In this document: positions 1 to 7,368 of the stretch, piece after piece | Numbering within the stretch: position 1 is the stretch's first letter | Layout: each line of letters opens with the position of its first letter | Assembly (NCBI GenBank): GCA_902602105.1 | Contig: CACKPP010000011.1 | Coordinates: forward strand, 1 to 18,309 | Source: an uncultured Pelagibacteraceae bacterium | GTDB lineage: Bacteria > Pseudomonadota > Alphaproteobacteria > Pelagibacterales > Pelagibacteraceae | DNA: 18,309 nt | Reading direction: 5' to 3' | The notes under the pieces: model-generated | Databases searched by the model: none | Told to the model about the DNA's origin: nothing | Seen by the model: the letters and a program-made list of their open reading frames with translations, nothing else | Program-made: the position numbers and the translations under genes

Positions 1-147
1 GAAAATATACTAAATAAAAAAGAGAGTGATAGATTTTTAAAAGTGGTACAAAATCTTAAAAAACTAAAACCAGGTCAATTAGATAAATTAAATTTAGAAG
101 TTAAAAGAAATAAAATTAAAAGAAATTTTAAAAAGGGAATTTTTTAA
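1..147 (+). CDS. C-terminal end of a probable MmgE/PrpD-family (2-methylcitrate dehydratase-like) protein, partial
   Basis: The first reading frame is open from base 1 to a TAA at 145-147, giving the last 48 residues of a protein whose start lies outside the window. The visible tail is Lys/Asn-rich and contains RFLKVVQNLKKLKPGQLDKL, which resembles the C-terminal helix of MmgE/PrpD-family dehydratases. The stop overlaps the next start as TAATG, so the gene is very likely co-translated with prpB and prpC, where PrpD would supply the dehydratase step between methylcitrate and methylaconitate. That the frame is coding is well supported by the coupled junction. The family call rests on a short tail plus context and could be another protein of the same operon. 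Confidence 0.55.
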   Translation, partial: ENILNKKESDRFLKVVQNLKKLKPGQLDKLNLEVKRNKIKRNFKKGIF

Positions 148-1046
148 TGCACTTTGTAGAAAAAGAACCAAGACAAAAAAGAGAAGACTTTGTAAAAAAA
201 CTTAAATCAAACAAAATTTTAAGAGTTCCTGGTGCTTATAATCCGTTAACTGCAAAACTAATTGAAGAAATTGGTTATGATGCTGTTTATGTTTCGGGTG
301 GAGTAATGGCAAATGACCTTGGGTTTCCAGATATTGGTTTAACAACATTACAAGATGTAAGTACTAGATCATATTTAATATCAAGAGTAACTAATCTTCC
401 AACGATAGTTGATATTGATACTGGTTTTAAATCCTGCAAAGAAACAATTGAAACTTTTGAAGAATTTGGAATTTCTGCAGTACATCTTGAAGATCAAATA
501 GAAAGAAAAAGATGTGGGCATTTAGATAATAAAGAATTAATTTCCACTGAGGCAATGGTAAATAAAATAAAAGAGTGTATGTCAGCAAAAAAAAAAGATA
601 ACAACTTTAAGATTATTGCTAGATCAGATGCAAAAAGTGTTGAGGGTTTGGATAAAATGATCGATAGATGTAAAGCATATATTGATGCTGGGGCAGAAAT
701 AATTTTTCCAGAAGCTTTGCAAGACAAAAAAGATTTTGAAAAAGTAAGAAAAGAACTTTCATGCTACTTACTCGCGAACATGACAGAATTTGGTAAATCT
801 AAGTTATTCAACTACAAAGAATTAGAACAGTTTGGCTATAATATTGTTATTTATCCTGTTACTACTCAAAGGTTAGCTATGAAAAATGTTGAAGATGGAT
901 TAAGAGACATTTATGTAAATGGACATCAAAACAATATTATAGATAAAATGCAAACAAGAAAGAGATTATACGAATTAGTTGACTACGAAAAATATAATAG
1001 TTTGGATGAAAAGATTTATAACTTTAACACAGATGGACATGAATAA
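147..1046 (+). CDS. prpB: Methylisocitrate lyase (PEP mutase/isocitrate lyase superfamily)
   Basis: Cytoplasmic TIM-barrel lyase predicted to cleave 2-methylisocitrate to pyruvate and succinate, the last step of the methylcitrate cycle that consumes propionyl-CoA. The 299-residue length is typical. Visible motifs are YVSGG (48-52), the metal-site VDIDTGF with D89 and D91, the catalytic loop KRCGH (121-125) following E115-D116, ARSDA (158-162), and NMTEFG (211-216), the last being characteristic of PrpB. The start is supported by AAGGGA at 133-138, eight bases before ATG, and by TAATG overlap with the upstream gene; the stop overlaps prpC the same way. Neighbouring prpC makes PrpB more likely than another lyase of the superfamily such as oxaloacetate decarboxylase or phosphonopyruvate hydrolase. 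Confidence 0.9.
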   Translation: MHFVEKEPRQKREDFVKKLKSNKILRVPGAYNPLTAKLIEEIGYDAVYVSGGVMANDLGFPDIGLTTLQDVSTRSYLISRVTNLPTIVDIDTGFKSCKETIETFEEFGISAVHLEDQIERKRCGHLDNKELISTEAMVNKIKECMSAKKKDNNFKIIARSDAKSVEGLDKMIDRCKAYIDAGAEIIFPEALQDKKDFEKVRKELSCYLLANMTEFGKSKLFNYKELEQFGYNIVIYPVTTQRLAMKNVEDGLRDIYVNGHQNNIIDKMQTRKRLYELVDYEKYNSLDEKIYNFNTDGHE

Positions 1047-2170
1047 TGAGTGATGAAATTAAAAAAGGTTTGCTTGGAATAGTTGTTGATGAAACTGAAG
1101 TTTCAAAAGTAATGCCTGAAATTAATTCTTTAACTTATAGAGGTTATGCGGCTCAAGATTTATGTGCCAAATGTAAATTTGAGGAAGTAGCTTATTTAAT
1201 CTTAAATGGAGAGCTGCCAAATAAAAATCAATTAAAACAATTTGAAAAACAAGAGCGAAAAGAAAGAAAACTTTCAAAAACTATTCTTGAGGATATTAAA
1301 AAGTTTCCCAAGAAGGCTCACCCAATGGATGTTGCAAGAACAGCTGTAAGTATAATGGGTCTTGAGGATAAAGAAACTAAAGATAATTCGCCTAAGGCAA
1401 ATATGCGAAAAGTAATGAGAATTTTCGCAAAAACACCAGTGGCTTTAGCCGCATTCTATAGGACAAGAAAAGGAAAAAAAATTATCCCTCCAAAAAGTAA
1501 CCTTTCTTTTTCTGAAAATTTTTTTCACATGTGTTTTGGAAAAGTTCCTAATAAAGATATCGTAAAAGCTTTTGATGTATCTTTAATTTTATACGCTGAA
1601 CATAGCTTCAATGTTTCAACTTTTACTGCAAGAACAATCACAAGTAGTTTATCAGATATACACGGTGCAATCACAGGTGCAATAGCTAGTTTAAAAGGTC
1701 CTTTGCATGGAGGTGCAAATGAAGAAGTTATGCATATGATGAACAAAATAAAAAAACCTGAGAAAGCACTTAGTTGGATAAATAAAACTCTAGATAATAA
1801 AGAGGTTGTTATGGGATTTGGTCATCGAGTTTATAAAAGTGGAGACTCAAGGGTTCCAACAATGAGAGAATATTTTGGAAAAGTAGCCAAAATTAAAAAA
1901 GATAAAAAATTTGAAAAAATATATGACATAGTTGAAAAAGTAATGATTGAGAGAAAAAACATTCATCCAAATGTCGATTATCCTACTGGGCCTACTTACC
2001 ATTTAATGGGTTTTGATACTGATTTCTTTACACCAATTTTTGTTATTTCAAGAATTACTGGCTGGTCAGCCCATATAATGGAACAACATGCAGCAAATAA
2101 ACTTATTAGACCTTTGGCAAGTTATAAGGGCAACCAACATAGAAAAGTTATACAATTAAATCAAAGATAA
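1046..2170 (+). CDS. prpC: 2-methylcitrate synthase (citrate synthase family)
   Basis: Predicted to condense propionyl-CoA with oxaloacetate to 2-methylcitrate. The 374 residues match the short bacterial citrate synthase/methylcitrate synthase class. Key sites are AEHSFN (H186), GPLHGGANEEV (H221, oxaloacetate binding), GFGHRVYKSGDSR (H260, catalytic) and HPNVDYPTG (D311, catalytic Asp), then a C-terminal GW-x-AH-x-x-EQ and RPLASYKG block with R355. The GDSRVPTM continuation after the catalytic His is the form I associate with PrpC rather than the housekeeping GltA. ATG overlaps the prpB stop (TAATG) with only a weak upstream GATGGA, so translation is probably coupled. The stop lies one base from the stop of the oppositely oriented methyltransferase. 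Confidence 0.9.
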   Translation: MSDEIKKGLLGIVVDETEVSKVMPEINSLTYRGYAAQDLCAKCKFEEVAYLILNGELPNKNQLKQFEKQERKERKLSKTILEDIKKFPKKAHPMDVARTAVSIMGLEDKETKDNSPKANMRKVMRIFAKTPVALAAFYRTRKGKKIIPPKSNLSFSENFFHMCFGKVPNKDIVKAFDVSLILYAEHSFNVSTFTARTITSSLSDIHGAITGAIASLKGPLHGGANEEVMHMMNKIKKPEKALSWINKTLDNKEVVMGFGHRVYKSGDSRVPTMREYFGKVAKIKKDKKFEKIYDIVEKVMIERKNIHPNVDYPTGPTYHLMGFDTDFFTPIFVISRITGWSAHIMEQHAANKLIRPLASYKGNQHRKVIQLNQR

Positions 2171-2182
2171 TTTATCTTTTTT
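2163..2182. terminator. Palindrome at convergent stop codons, possible minimal bidirectional terminator
   Basis: AAAGATAA-T-TTATCTTT is a perfect 8-bp inverted repeat around one central base, followed on the plus strand by a run of six T (2177-2182). Both TAA stops, prpC and the convergent methyltransferase, lie inside the arms. There is no room elsewhere for a terminator between these genes. The near-zero loop and AT-only stem make a classical intrinsic terminator doubtful, so function is inferred. Confidence 0.3.
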
Positions 2183-2801
2183 CGATCCTTGCAAATCTTG
2201 AATCGTGTAAAATCTCACATCTGTAATTTCTATTCTTTACATATTCATCTATAGCTTTTTTTACACCAGGTGCATAAGATAAATTATAATCATCACACAA
2301 AATTGTACCACCATTATCTACTACTTCAGCGCAAGAATCTAAATCATTTTTGACAGTTTCGTAATCATGACCTCCATCCAAGAATACATAGTTTATTTTA
2401 GTCATGTCTATTTTTTTTAAGACTGTGTTTGAGTTACCCTTTATTAAATGAATATTATTTCTAAAATTACTTAATAAATCCTCTACAGCTTCAATAGTGT
2501 AAGGATCTTGTCTTTTTATATATTTAAAATAAATTTGTTTAAATGGATTTGAGAAGTGTGTATTTGGAATTATTTCAGATTTATTTTCATCATTTTTTTC
2601 AAATAAATCTAAACCAATATATTTGAAGTCGTTCTTATGGATTTGAAATAACAGTTCACAGACATTTCTAGCAGTAACACCATGAAAAACACCTACTTCT
2701 AAAAAAAATTTAGGTTTTCTTTTTTTTATTTCTTCTAAAAAAAAATCACCATCACCTTTTTGTTTAAGGCTAGTTTTTCTAAAATACTTTTTATACTTCA
2801 A
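2172..2801 (-). CDS. Class I SAM-dependent methyltransferase of unknown substrate
   Basis: 209-residue Rossmann-fold methyltransferase. Motif I is FLEVGVFHG (33-41), the acidic ribose-binding residue is D65 in YIGLDLF, and FLDGGHDYETV (140-150) is the signature of the Methyltransf_24/CmcI-like group, followed by GGTILCDDY. The substrate cannot be read from the sequence; sugars, small metabolites and cell-surface glycans are all possible for this group. The start codon is TTG at 2799-2801; no ATG occurs in frame before residue 133, which would remove motif I. An in-frame TAG lies 12 bases upstream of the TTG, so the start is tightly bounded. It begins five bases after the nrdB stop and probably shares that transcript. 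Its own stop is one base from the prpC stop. Confidence 0.75.
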   Translation of the reverse strand: MKYKKYFRKTSLKQKGDGDFFLEEIKKRKPKFFLEVGVFHGVTARNVCELLFQIHKNDFKYIGLDLFEKNDENKSEIIPNTHFSNPFKQIYFKYIKRQDPYTIEAVEDLLSNFRNNIHLIKGNSNTVLKKIDMTKINYVFLDGGHDYETVKNDLDSCAEVVDNGGTILCDDYNLSYAPGVKKAIDEYVKNRNYRCEILHDSRFARIEKR

Positions 2802-2806
2802 ATAAA

Positions 2807-3823
2807 TTAACTAAATGCTTCTACCCAAGTACCTTGAGTTGATGCTTTAGAATATTCAGTCGCTCGACCTTCAAAGAAATTCATATGTTCAACAGCATTC
2901 AACATTGTATCAAGCCATCCAAGAGGATTTTTTTGAACATCATAAATTGCTTCTAAACCAAGTTGGTCTAATCTTCTGTTAGCAATAAATCTGATATAAT
3001 CTTTAACATCTCTAGCAGTTAGGCCTTCCATTGGACCCATTTCAAAAGCAAGATCTATAAACGCATCTTCATGTTCAATGATAGTTCTGCAAGCTTCGTA
3101 AAGTTCTTTCTTAAGTTTTGGAGTCCATATTTCTGGATTTTCTTTTATAAATTCTTTGAAAACTCTTATCATAGAATTACAGTGGAGTGTTTCATCTCTA
3201 ACAGACCAAGTAACTATCTGACCCATACCTTTCATTTTATTGTGTCGAGGAAAATTTAAAAGGATTGCAAAACTTGCAAATAATTGAAGCCCTTCAGTAA
3301 ATGCACTGAATACTGCAACAGTTTTTGCTATATCCTCTTTTGAATTTACATTAAAATCCTGCATATAATCATACTTATCTTTCATCTCTTTGTACTTCAT
3401 GAAAGCAGAGTATTCTGACTCTGGCATTCCGATAGTATCAAGTAAGTGAGAGTAAGCAGCAATATGAACAGTTTCCATTGAAGCAAATGCAGTCATCATC
3501 ATTAATACTTCCGTGGGTTTAAATACAGTTGTGTAATGTCTTAAATAACAATTACTAACCTCAACATCGGCTTGAGTAAAAAATCTAAATATTTGAGTTA
3601 ATAAATTTTTCTCAGATTGAGATAAATTTTTTTGCCAATCTCTAACATCATCACCTAATGGAACTTCTTCTGGTAACCAGTGAATTCTTTGCTGTGTCAA
3701 CCAAGCATCATAACACCAAGGGTACCTAAATGGTTTGTAAACAGGATTTTCAACTAATAATCCCATTTTTTTTGGTTGAATTATCTCTTTTTTTTCTGCT
3801 TTAATTTTCTCTACTACTGACAT
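2807..3823 (-). CDS. nrdB: Class Ia ribonucleoside-diphosphate reductase, beta subunit
   Basis: Small (R2) subunit that houses the diiron-tyrosyl radical cofactor for NrdA. Numbered from the chosen ATG (338 residues), the ligands are D86, E117, H120, E177, E211 and H214, with radical Tyr124 in METVHIAAY. The spacings D-31-E, E-3-H, H-4-Y and E-34-E-3-H match those I recall for E. coli NrdB, so this is a Tyr-radical enzyme rather than a Tyr-less R2. The frame also opens at a GTG at 3830-3832, but GAGGAG at 3832-3837 lies eight bases before the ATG at 3821-3823, making ATG the better start. The first 10 bases overlap the end of nrdA, and the Shine-Dalgarno is made of nrdA codons (Glu-Glu), implying coupled expression. 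Confidence 0.95.
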   Translation of the reverse strand: MSVVEKIKAEKKEIIQPKKMGLLVENPVYKPFRYPWCYDAWLTQQRIHWLPEEVPLGDDVRDWQKNLSQSEKNLLTQIFRFFTQADVEVSNCYLRHYTTVFKPTEVLMMMTAFASMETVHIAAYSHLLDTIGMPESEYSAFMKYKEMKDKYDYMQDFNVNSKEDIAKTVAVFSAFTEGLQLFASFAILLNFPRHNKMKGMGQIVTWSVRDETLHCNSMIRVFKEFIKENPEIWTPKLKKELYEACRTIIEHEDAFIDLAFEMGPMEGLTARDVKDYIRFIANRRLDQLGLEAIYDVQKNPLGWLDTMLNAVEHMNFFEGRATEYSKASTQGTWVEAFS

Positions 3824-5754
3824 GATAAACACTCCTCATATTCTTGTTCTTTATTTGGTTGTTGATTTTTAGATTTATATACATTTGCTGTAATATCTGT
3901 CGATTTTGCATCATTAATATTTTCAGCTCTTTGAATTGATTTTGATCTGCAATAGTAAAGGCTTTTTAAACCTTTTTTCCATGCATCAAAATGAATTCTA
4001 TGTAATTCTTTTTTATGAACATCTGCTGGTAAAAACAAATTAACTGATTGTGCTTGTGAAATATAAGGAGTTCTGTCACCACTTAATTCTATAATCCATT
4101 TTTGATTTAATTCAAAAGCAGTTTTAAAAACATCTTTTTCTAACTCTGTTAAAAAGTCTAAATGAGATACAGAGCCTTGATTTGTTGTAATCGTAGACCA
4201 AGTTTCATCATCATTTTTACCATGACTTTCTAAAATTTCTTCAAGATATCTATTTCGAACGTTAAAAGATCCTGATAATGTTTTATGAGTATAGCTGTTA
4301 GCTGCTATAGGCTCTACCCCTGGTGAAGCACCACCACAAATAATAGAAATAGATGCTGTTGGAGCAATCGCTGTTTTATTTGAAAATCTTTCTTTATAAC
4401 CATACTCTGCTGCATCAGGACAAGCACCTCTTTCCTCTGCTAAATCTTTAGAAGCTTGATTAACTTTTTCATCTATTTGTTTGAATATTTTTTTATTCCA
4501 CGATTTGGCCATCACAGACTCAAGTGGAATTCTATTTTTTTGTAAAAAAGAATGAAAACCCATTACTCCTAATCCAACACTTCTTTCTCTTTCAGCTGAA
4601 TATTTAGCATCTTTGAATTGATCTGGAGCTTTGTTTATGAAATCAGATAAAACATTATCCAAAAATCTCATAACATCTCCAATCATATTTGGATCATCTT
4701 TCCATTCATCATATTTTTCTAAATTTAACGAAGATAAACAACATACTGCAGTTCGGTCTCTACCATCTTTATCAATTCCTGTGGGCAAAGTAATTTCACT
4801 ACATAAATTTGAAGTTTTAACTGTTAAGTTTGCAAGTTTATGATGTTGTGGAATTAATCTATTAACTGTATCAATGTAAATTATATATGGCTCACCAGTT
4901 TCAATTCTAGCAGTTAACAATCTAATCCATAAATTTCTAGCGGATATAGTTTGTTGAACTGTTCCATCAGCAGGACTTTTTAATGCCCATTGCTCATCAT
5001 TTTCAACAGCTCGCATAAATGCATCTGAAACTAAAACACCATGATGTAAATTTAGTGCTTTTCTATTAGGATCTCCACCTGTTGGTCTTCTCATTTCAAT
5101 AAATTCTTCTATCTCTGGATGATCAACTGGGAGATAACAAGCCGCAGAACCTCTTCTTAAAGAACCTTGGCTAATTGCCATCGTCAATGAATCCATAACT
5201 TTTATAAATGGAATTATTCCAGAAGTTTTACCAACTTTACCAATTTTTTCTCCAATAGATCTTAAATTACCCCAGTAACTTCCAATACCTCCACCTTTTG
5301 CAGCTAACCAAACATTTTCACTCCAAAGATCTAGAATTCCACCTAAACTATCTGATGCTTCATTTAAAAAACATGAAATTGGTAGTCCTCTTTTAGTTCC
5401 GCCATTCGATAATACTGGTGTTGCTGGCATGAACCAAAGATTACTTATGTAATTATAAATTCTTTGTGCATGTAAATTGTCGTCTGCATATGAGCTTGCC
5501 ACACGTGCAAACAGATCTTGAAAAGACTCATTATGACCAAGGTATCTGTCTTTTAAAGTTGCTTTACCAAAGTCAGTTAAATTTGAATCTCTGGAACGGT
5601 CGATCTTGATTATAATGCCTTTATCGTTCTGAAATAACTCGGTTTCATTACTAAGCGAAAATAAATCAGGTCTATTATCTTTTGCTACTTCTTTAACTTC
5701 TGGGCTATATTCAGAGACAGCTTTCTTAAGTGCCTGAGATAAAATTTTGTTCAT
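3814..5754 (-). CDS. nrdA: Class Ia ribonucleoside-diphosphate reductase, alpha subunit, without an evident ATP-cone
   Basis: Catalytic (R1) subunit that reduces ribonucleotides to deoxyribonucleotides. Visible are C128 in ISCFL and C338 (or C339) in VCCLSS as the redox pair, SNLCSE with N316, radical C318 and E320, the phosphate-binding TASIS region near 466-470, Y600-Y601 of the radical path in SLYYCRS, and the C-terminal C642-x-x-C645 pair for thioredoxin-type re-reduction. At 646 residues it is about 100 shorter than E. coli NrdA. The N-terminus goes almost straight into the core and lacks a recognisable ATP-cone, the domain for dATP inhibition. The ATG at 5752-5754 has no Shine-Dalgarno upstream. 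Two NrdR-like boxes precede the gene. It overlaps nrdB by 10 bases. Confidence 0.95.
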   Translation of the reverse strand: MNKILSQALKKAVSEYSPEVKEVAKDNRPDLFSLSNETELFQNDKGIIIKIDRSRDSNLTDFGKATLKDRYLGHNESFQDLFARVASSYADDNLHAQRIYNYISNLWFMPATPVLSNGGTKRGLPISCFLNEASDSLGGILDLWSENVWLAAKGGGIGSYWGNLRSIGEKIGKVGKTSGIIPFIKVMDSLTMAISQGSLRRGSAACYLPVDHPEIEEFIEMRRPTGGDPNRKALNLHHGVLVSDAFMRAVENDEQWALKSPADGTVQQTISARNLWIRLLTARIETGEPYIIYIDTVNRLIPQHHKLANLTVKTSNLCSEITLPTGIDKDGRDRTAVCCLSSLNLEKYDEWKDDPNMIGDVMRFLDNVLSDFINKAPDQFKDAKYSAERERSVGLGVMGFHSFLQKNRIPLESVMAKSWNKKIFKQIDEKVNQASKDLAEERGACPDAAEYGYKERFSNKTAIAPTASISIICGGASPGVEPIAANSYTHKTLSGSFNVRNRYLEEILESHGKNDDETWSTITTNQGSVSHLDFLTELEKDVFKTAFELNQKWIIELSGDRTPYISQAQSVNLFLPADVHKKELHRIHFDAWKKGLKSLYYCRSKSIQRAENINDAKSTDITANVYKSKNQQPNKEQEYEECLSCQ

Positions 5755-5762
5755 ATTTTATT

Positions 5763-5791
5763 ATTATATTTAGTTATTTTTGCGAAAACAA
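5763..5791 (-). promoter_or_regulatory. Candidate nrdA promoter with very short leader
   Basis: On the minus strand a perfect TATAAT (5768 down to 5763) follows TTGTTT (5791 down to 5786) with a 17-base spacer. Initiation would fall about two bases before the nrdA ATG, consistent with the absence of a ribosome binding site. In DNA this AT-rich a TATAAT is easily found by chance, so the call is weak; the -35 overlap with the first NrdR-like box is a supporting detail. Confidence 0.3.
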
Positions 5792-5804
5792 CTATATGTT
5801 GTAT
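5789..5804. promoter_or_regulatory. NrdR-box-like site 1
   Basis: CAACTATATGTTGTAT matches 12 of 16 positions of the NrdR consensus as I recall it (acaCwAtATaTwGtgt), including 9 of the 10 core positions and both core C and G. It sits 35 bases upstream of nrdA, at the position expected for control of a ribonucleotide reductase operon, and overlaps the candidate -35. NrdR is the ATP/dATP-sensing repressor of nrd genes in most bacteria; its gene is not in this window. Confidence 0.5.
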
Positions 5805-5819
5805 GCGCTTAGTATTAAT

Positions 5820-5835
5820 ATACTATATAATCAGT
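5820..5835. promoter_or_regulatory. NrdR-box-like site 2
   Basis: ATACTATATAATCAGT matches 12 of 16 consensus positions but lacks the second core G. Its centre is 31 bases from that of site 1, with 15 bases between the boxes, the phased spacing known for paired NrdR operators. Much of the match is A/T in AT-rich DNA, so the spacing is the stronger evidence. It also contains a plus-strand TATAAT (5826-5831), so binding could affect the divergent phosphomannomutase gene too. Confidence 0.45.
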
Positions 5836-5912
5836 AAATCAACAGAACATTTATAGAACACTATTAAAATAATTCAACTATAAAATTCAAAAAAATGTAA
5901 GTAATTAAGAGC

Positions 5913-7367
5913 ATGAATCAATCATTAAAAATAGATCCTTATGGCTTTAGAGAATATGACGCAAGATGGCTTTATGGAAAAGATATTAACGCAGAGGGAA
6001 TCACAAATTTAGGAAAAGGATTTGGAACACAAATTATAAAAAAAACAAAAAAAAATAATCCAAGAGTGATTGTTGGTCATGATTATAGATCTTATAGTGA
6101 GGAAATAAAAATTGCTCTTAAAAAGGGATTAAAATCTACTGGATGTTTTGTTGAGGATATAGGGCTATCTTTATCACCAATGGTTTATTTTGCGCAATTT
6201 GATCTTGATAGTGATGCAGTAGCAATGGTTACAGCAAGTCACAATGAAAATGGATGGACTGGTGTAAAGATGGGTATCAAAAAAGGTTTGACTCATACAC
6301 CAGATGAGATGAAACAACTAAAAGAAATTACTTTAAATCAAGAATTTATAACTAATGAAGGAAATGAAAAAAAAATAAATGATTATCAAAATATCTACAA
6401 AGAAGATTTAATAAAAAAAAATAAAATTAGTAAAAAAATTAAAGTAGTTGTGGCATGTGGAAATGGAACAGCTGGAATATTTGCACCAGATATTTTAAGA
6501 AAAATTGGATGTGATGTTATAGAATTAGATTGTAATCTAGATTGGACATTTCCTAAATACAACCCAAATCCTGAAGATTTAAAGATGTTACATGAAATTG
6601 CAAAAGTTGTGAAAGAAAATAATGCAGATATTGGTTTCGGGTTTGATGGTGATGGTGATCGAGTTGGAGTAATTGATGACCATGGAAATGAAATATTTTC
6701 TGATAAGATTGGTTTGCTTATAGCAAGAAATTTATCTGTATCACACAAAAATTCAAAATTTATAGTTGATGTAAAATCAACAGGACTTTACACCAATGAT
6801 AAAATTTTAAATAAAAATCAATGTGAAACTATTTATTGGAAAACTGGTCACTCACATATCAAAAGAAAGGTTCATGAAGAAAAAGCATTAGCCGGATTTG
6901 AAAAAAGTGGGCATTTTTTCTTTAATAAACCACTAGGATATGGATTTGATGATGGTATTAATTCAGCAATACAAGTTTGCCATTTATTAAATAATCAAAA
7001 TAAAAAAATAAGTGAAATTATAGATGAAATTCCAAAAACTTTTCAATCTCCAACAATGGCACCTTATTGTAAAGATGAAGAAAAATATCAAGTTGTTGAA
7101 AATTTAGTAAAACAAATAGAAAAACTTAAAAAAGAAAAAATTAAGATTGATGAACAGGAAATCAAAAATATACTAACTGTAAATGGTATAAGATTTTCTT
7201 TTGATGATGGCTCATGGGGGTTAATTAGAGCATCTTCGAATAAACCATCTTTAGTTGTTGTGGTTGAAAGCCCAACATCGGATAAAAGAAAAATAAAAAT
7301 TTTTAGATTTATTGATGAATTGTTACAAAATACAGGAAAAATTGGAAACTACGATCAAAAAATATAA
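5913..7367 (+). CDS. Phosphomannomutase/phosphoglucomutase (alpha-D-phosphohexomutase family)
   Basis: Cytosolic enzyme interconverting mannose-6-P/mannose-1-P and/or glucose-6-P/glucose-1-P for nucleotide-sugar and surface polysaccharide synthesis. 484 residues. The four active-site elements appear in order: FREYD near the start (12-16), the phosphoserine loop TASHN with catalytic S109, the metal loop DGDGDR (D245, D247, D249, R250), the sugar-binding EKSGH (330-334), and the C-terminal phosphate loop R439-ASSNKP445. The phosphoserine loop reads TASHNENGWTG instead of the more usual TASHNPxxxNG, a form I believe occurs in other alphaproteobacterial members. Substrate preference cannot be fixed from sequence. 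It stands alone, divergent from nrdA, with no clear Shine-Dalgarno. Its stop is one base from the stop of the convergent PQQ gene. Confidence 0.85.
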   Translation: MNQSLKIDPYGFREYDARWLYGKDINAEGITNLGKGFGTQIIKKTKKNNPRVIVGHDYRSYSEEIKIALKKGLKSTGCFVEDIGLSLSPMVYFAQFDLDSDAVAMVTASHNENGWTGVKMGIKKGLTHTPDEMKQLKEITLNQEFITNEGNEKKINDYQNIYKEDLIKKNKISKKIKVVVACGNGTAGIFAPDILRKIGCDVIELDCNLDWTFPKYNPNPEDLKMLHEIAKVVKENNADIGFGFDGDGDRVGVIDDHGNEIFSDKIGLLIARNLSVSHKNSKFIVDVKSTGLYTNDKILNKNQCETIYWKTGHSHIKRKVHEEKALAGFEKSGHFFFNKPLGYGFDDGINSAIQVCHLLNNQNKKISEIIDEIPKTFQSPTMAPYCKDEEKYQVVENLVKQIEKLKKEKIKIDEQEIKNILTVNGIRFSFDDGSWGLIRASSNKPSLVVVVESPTSDKRKIKIFRFIDELLQNTGKIGNYDQKI

Positions 7368-7368
7368 T

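Noticed and set aside
1046..2170. Housekeeping citrate synthase (gltA)
   Set aside because: Coupling to prpB and the GDSRVPTM sequence after the catalytic His favour 2-methylcitrate synthase.
3824..3832. GTG start for nrdB nine bases upstream of the ATG
   Set aside because: The GAGGAG ribosome binding site overlaps the GTG region and is ideally spaced (eight bases) for the ATG at 3821-3823.
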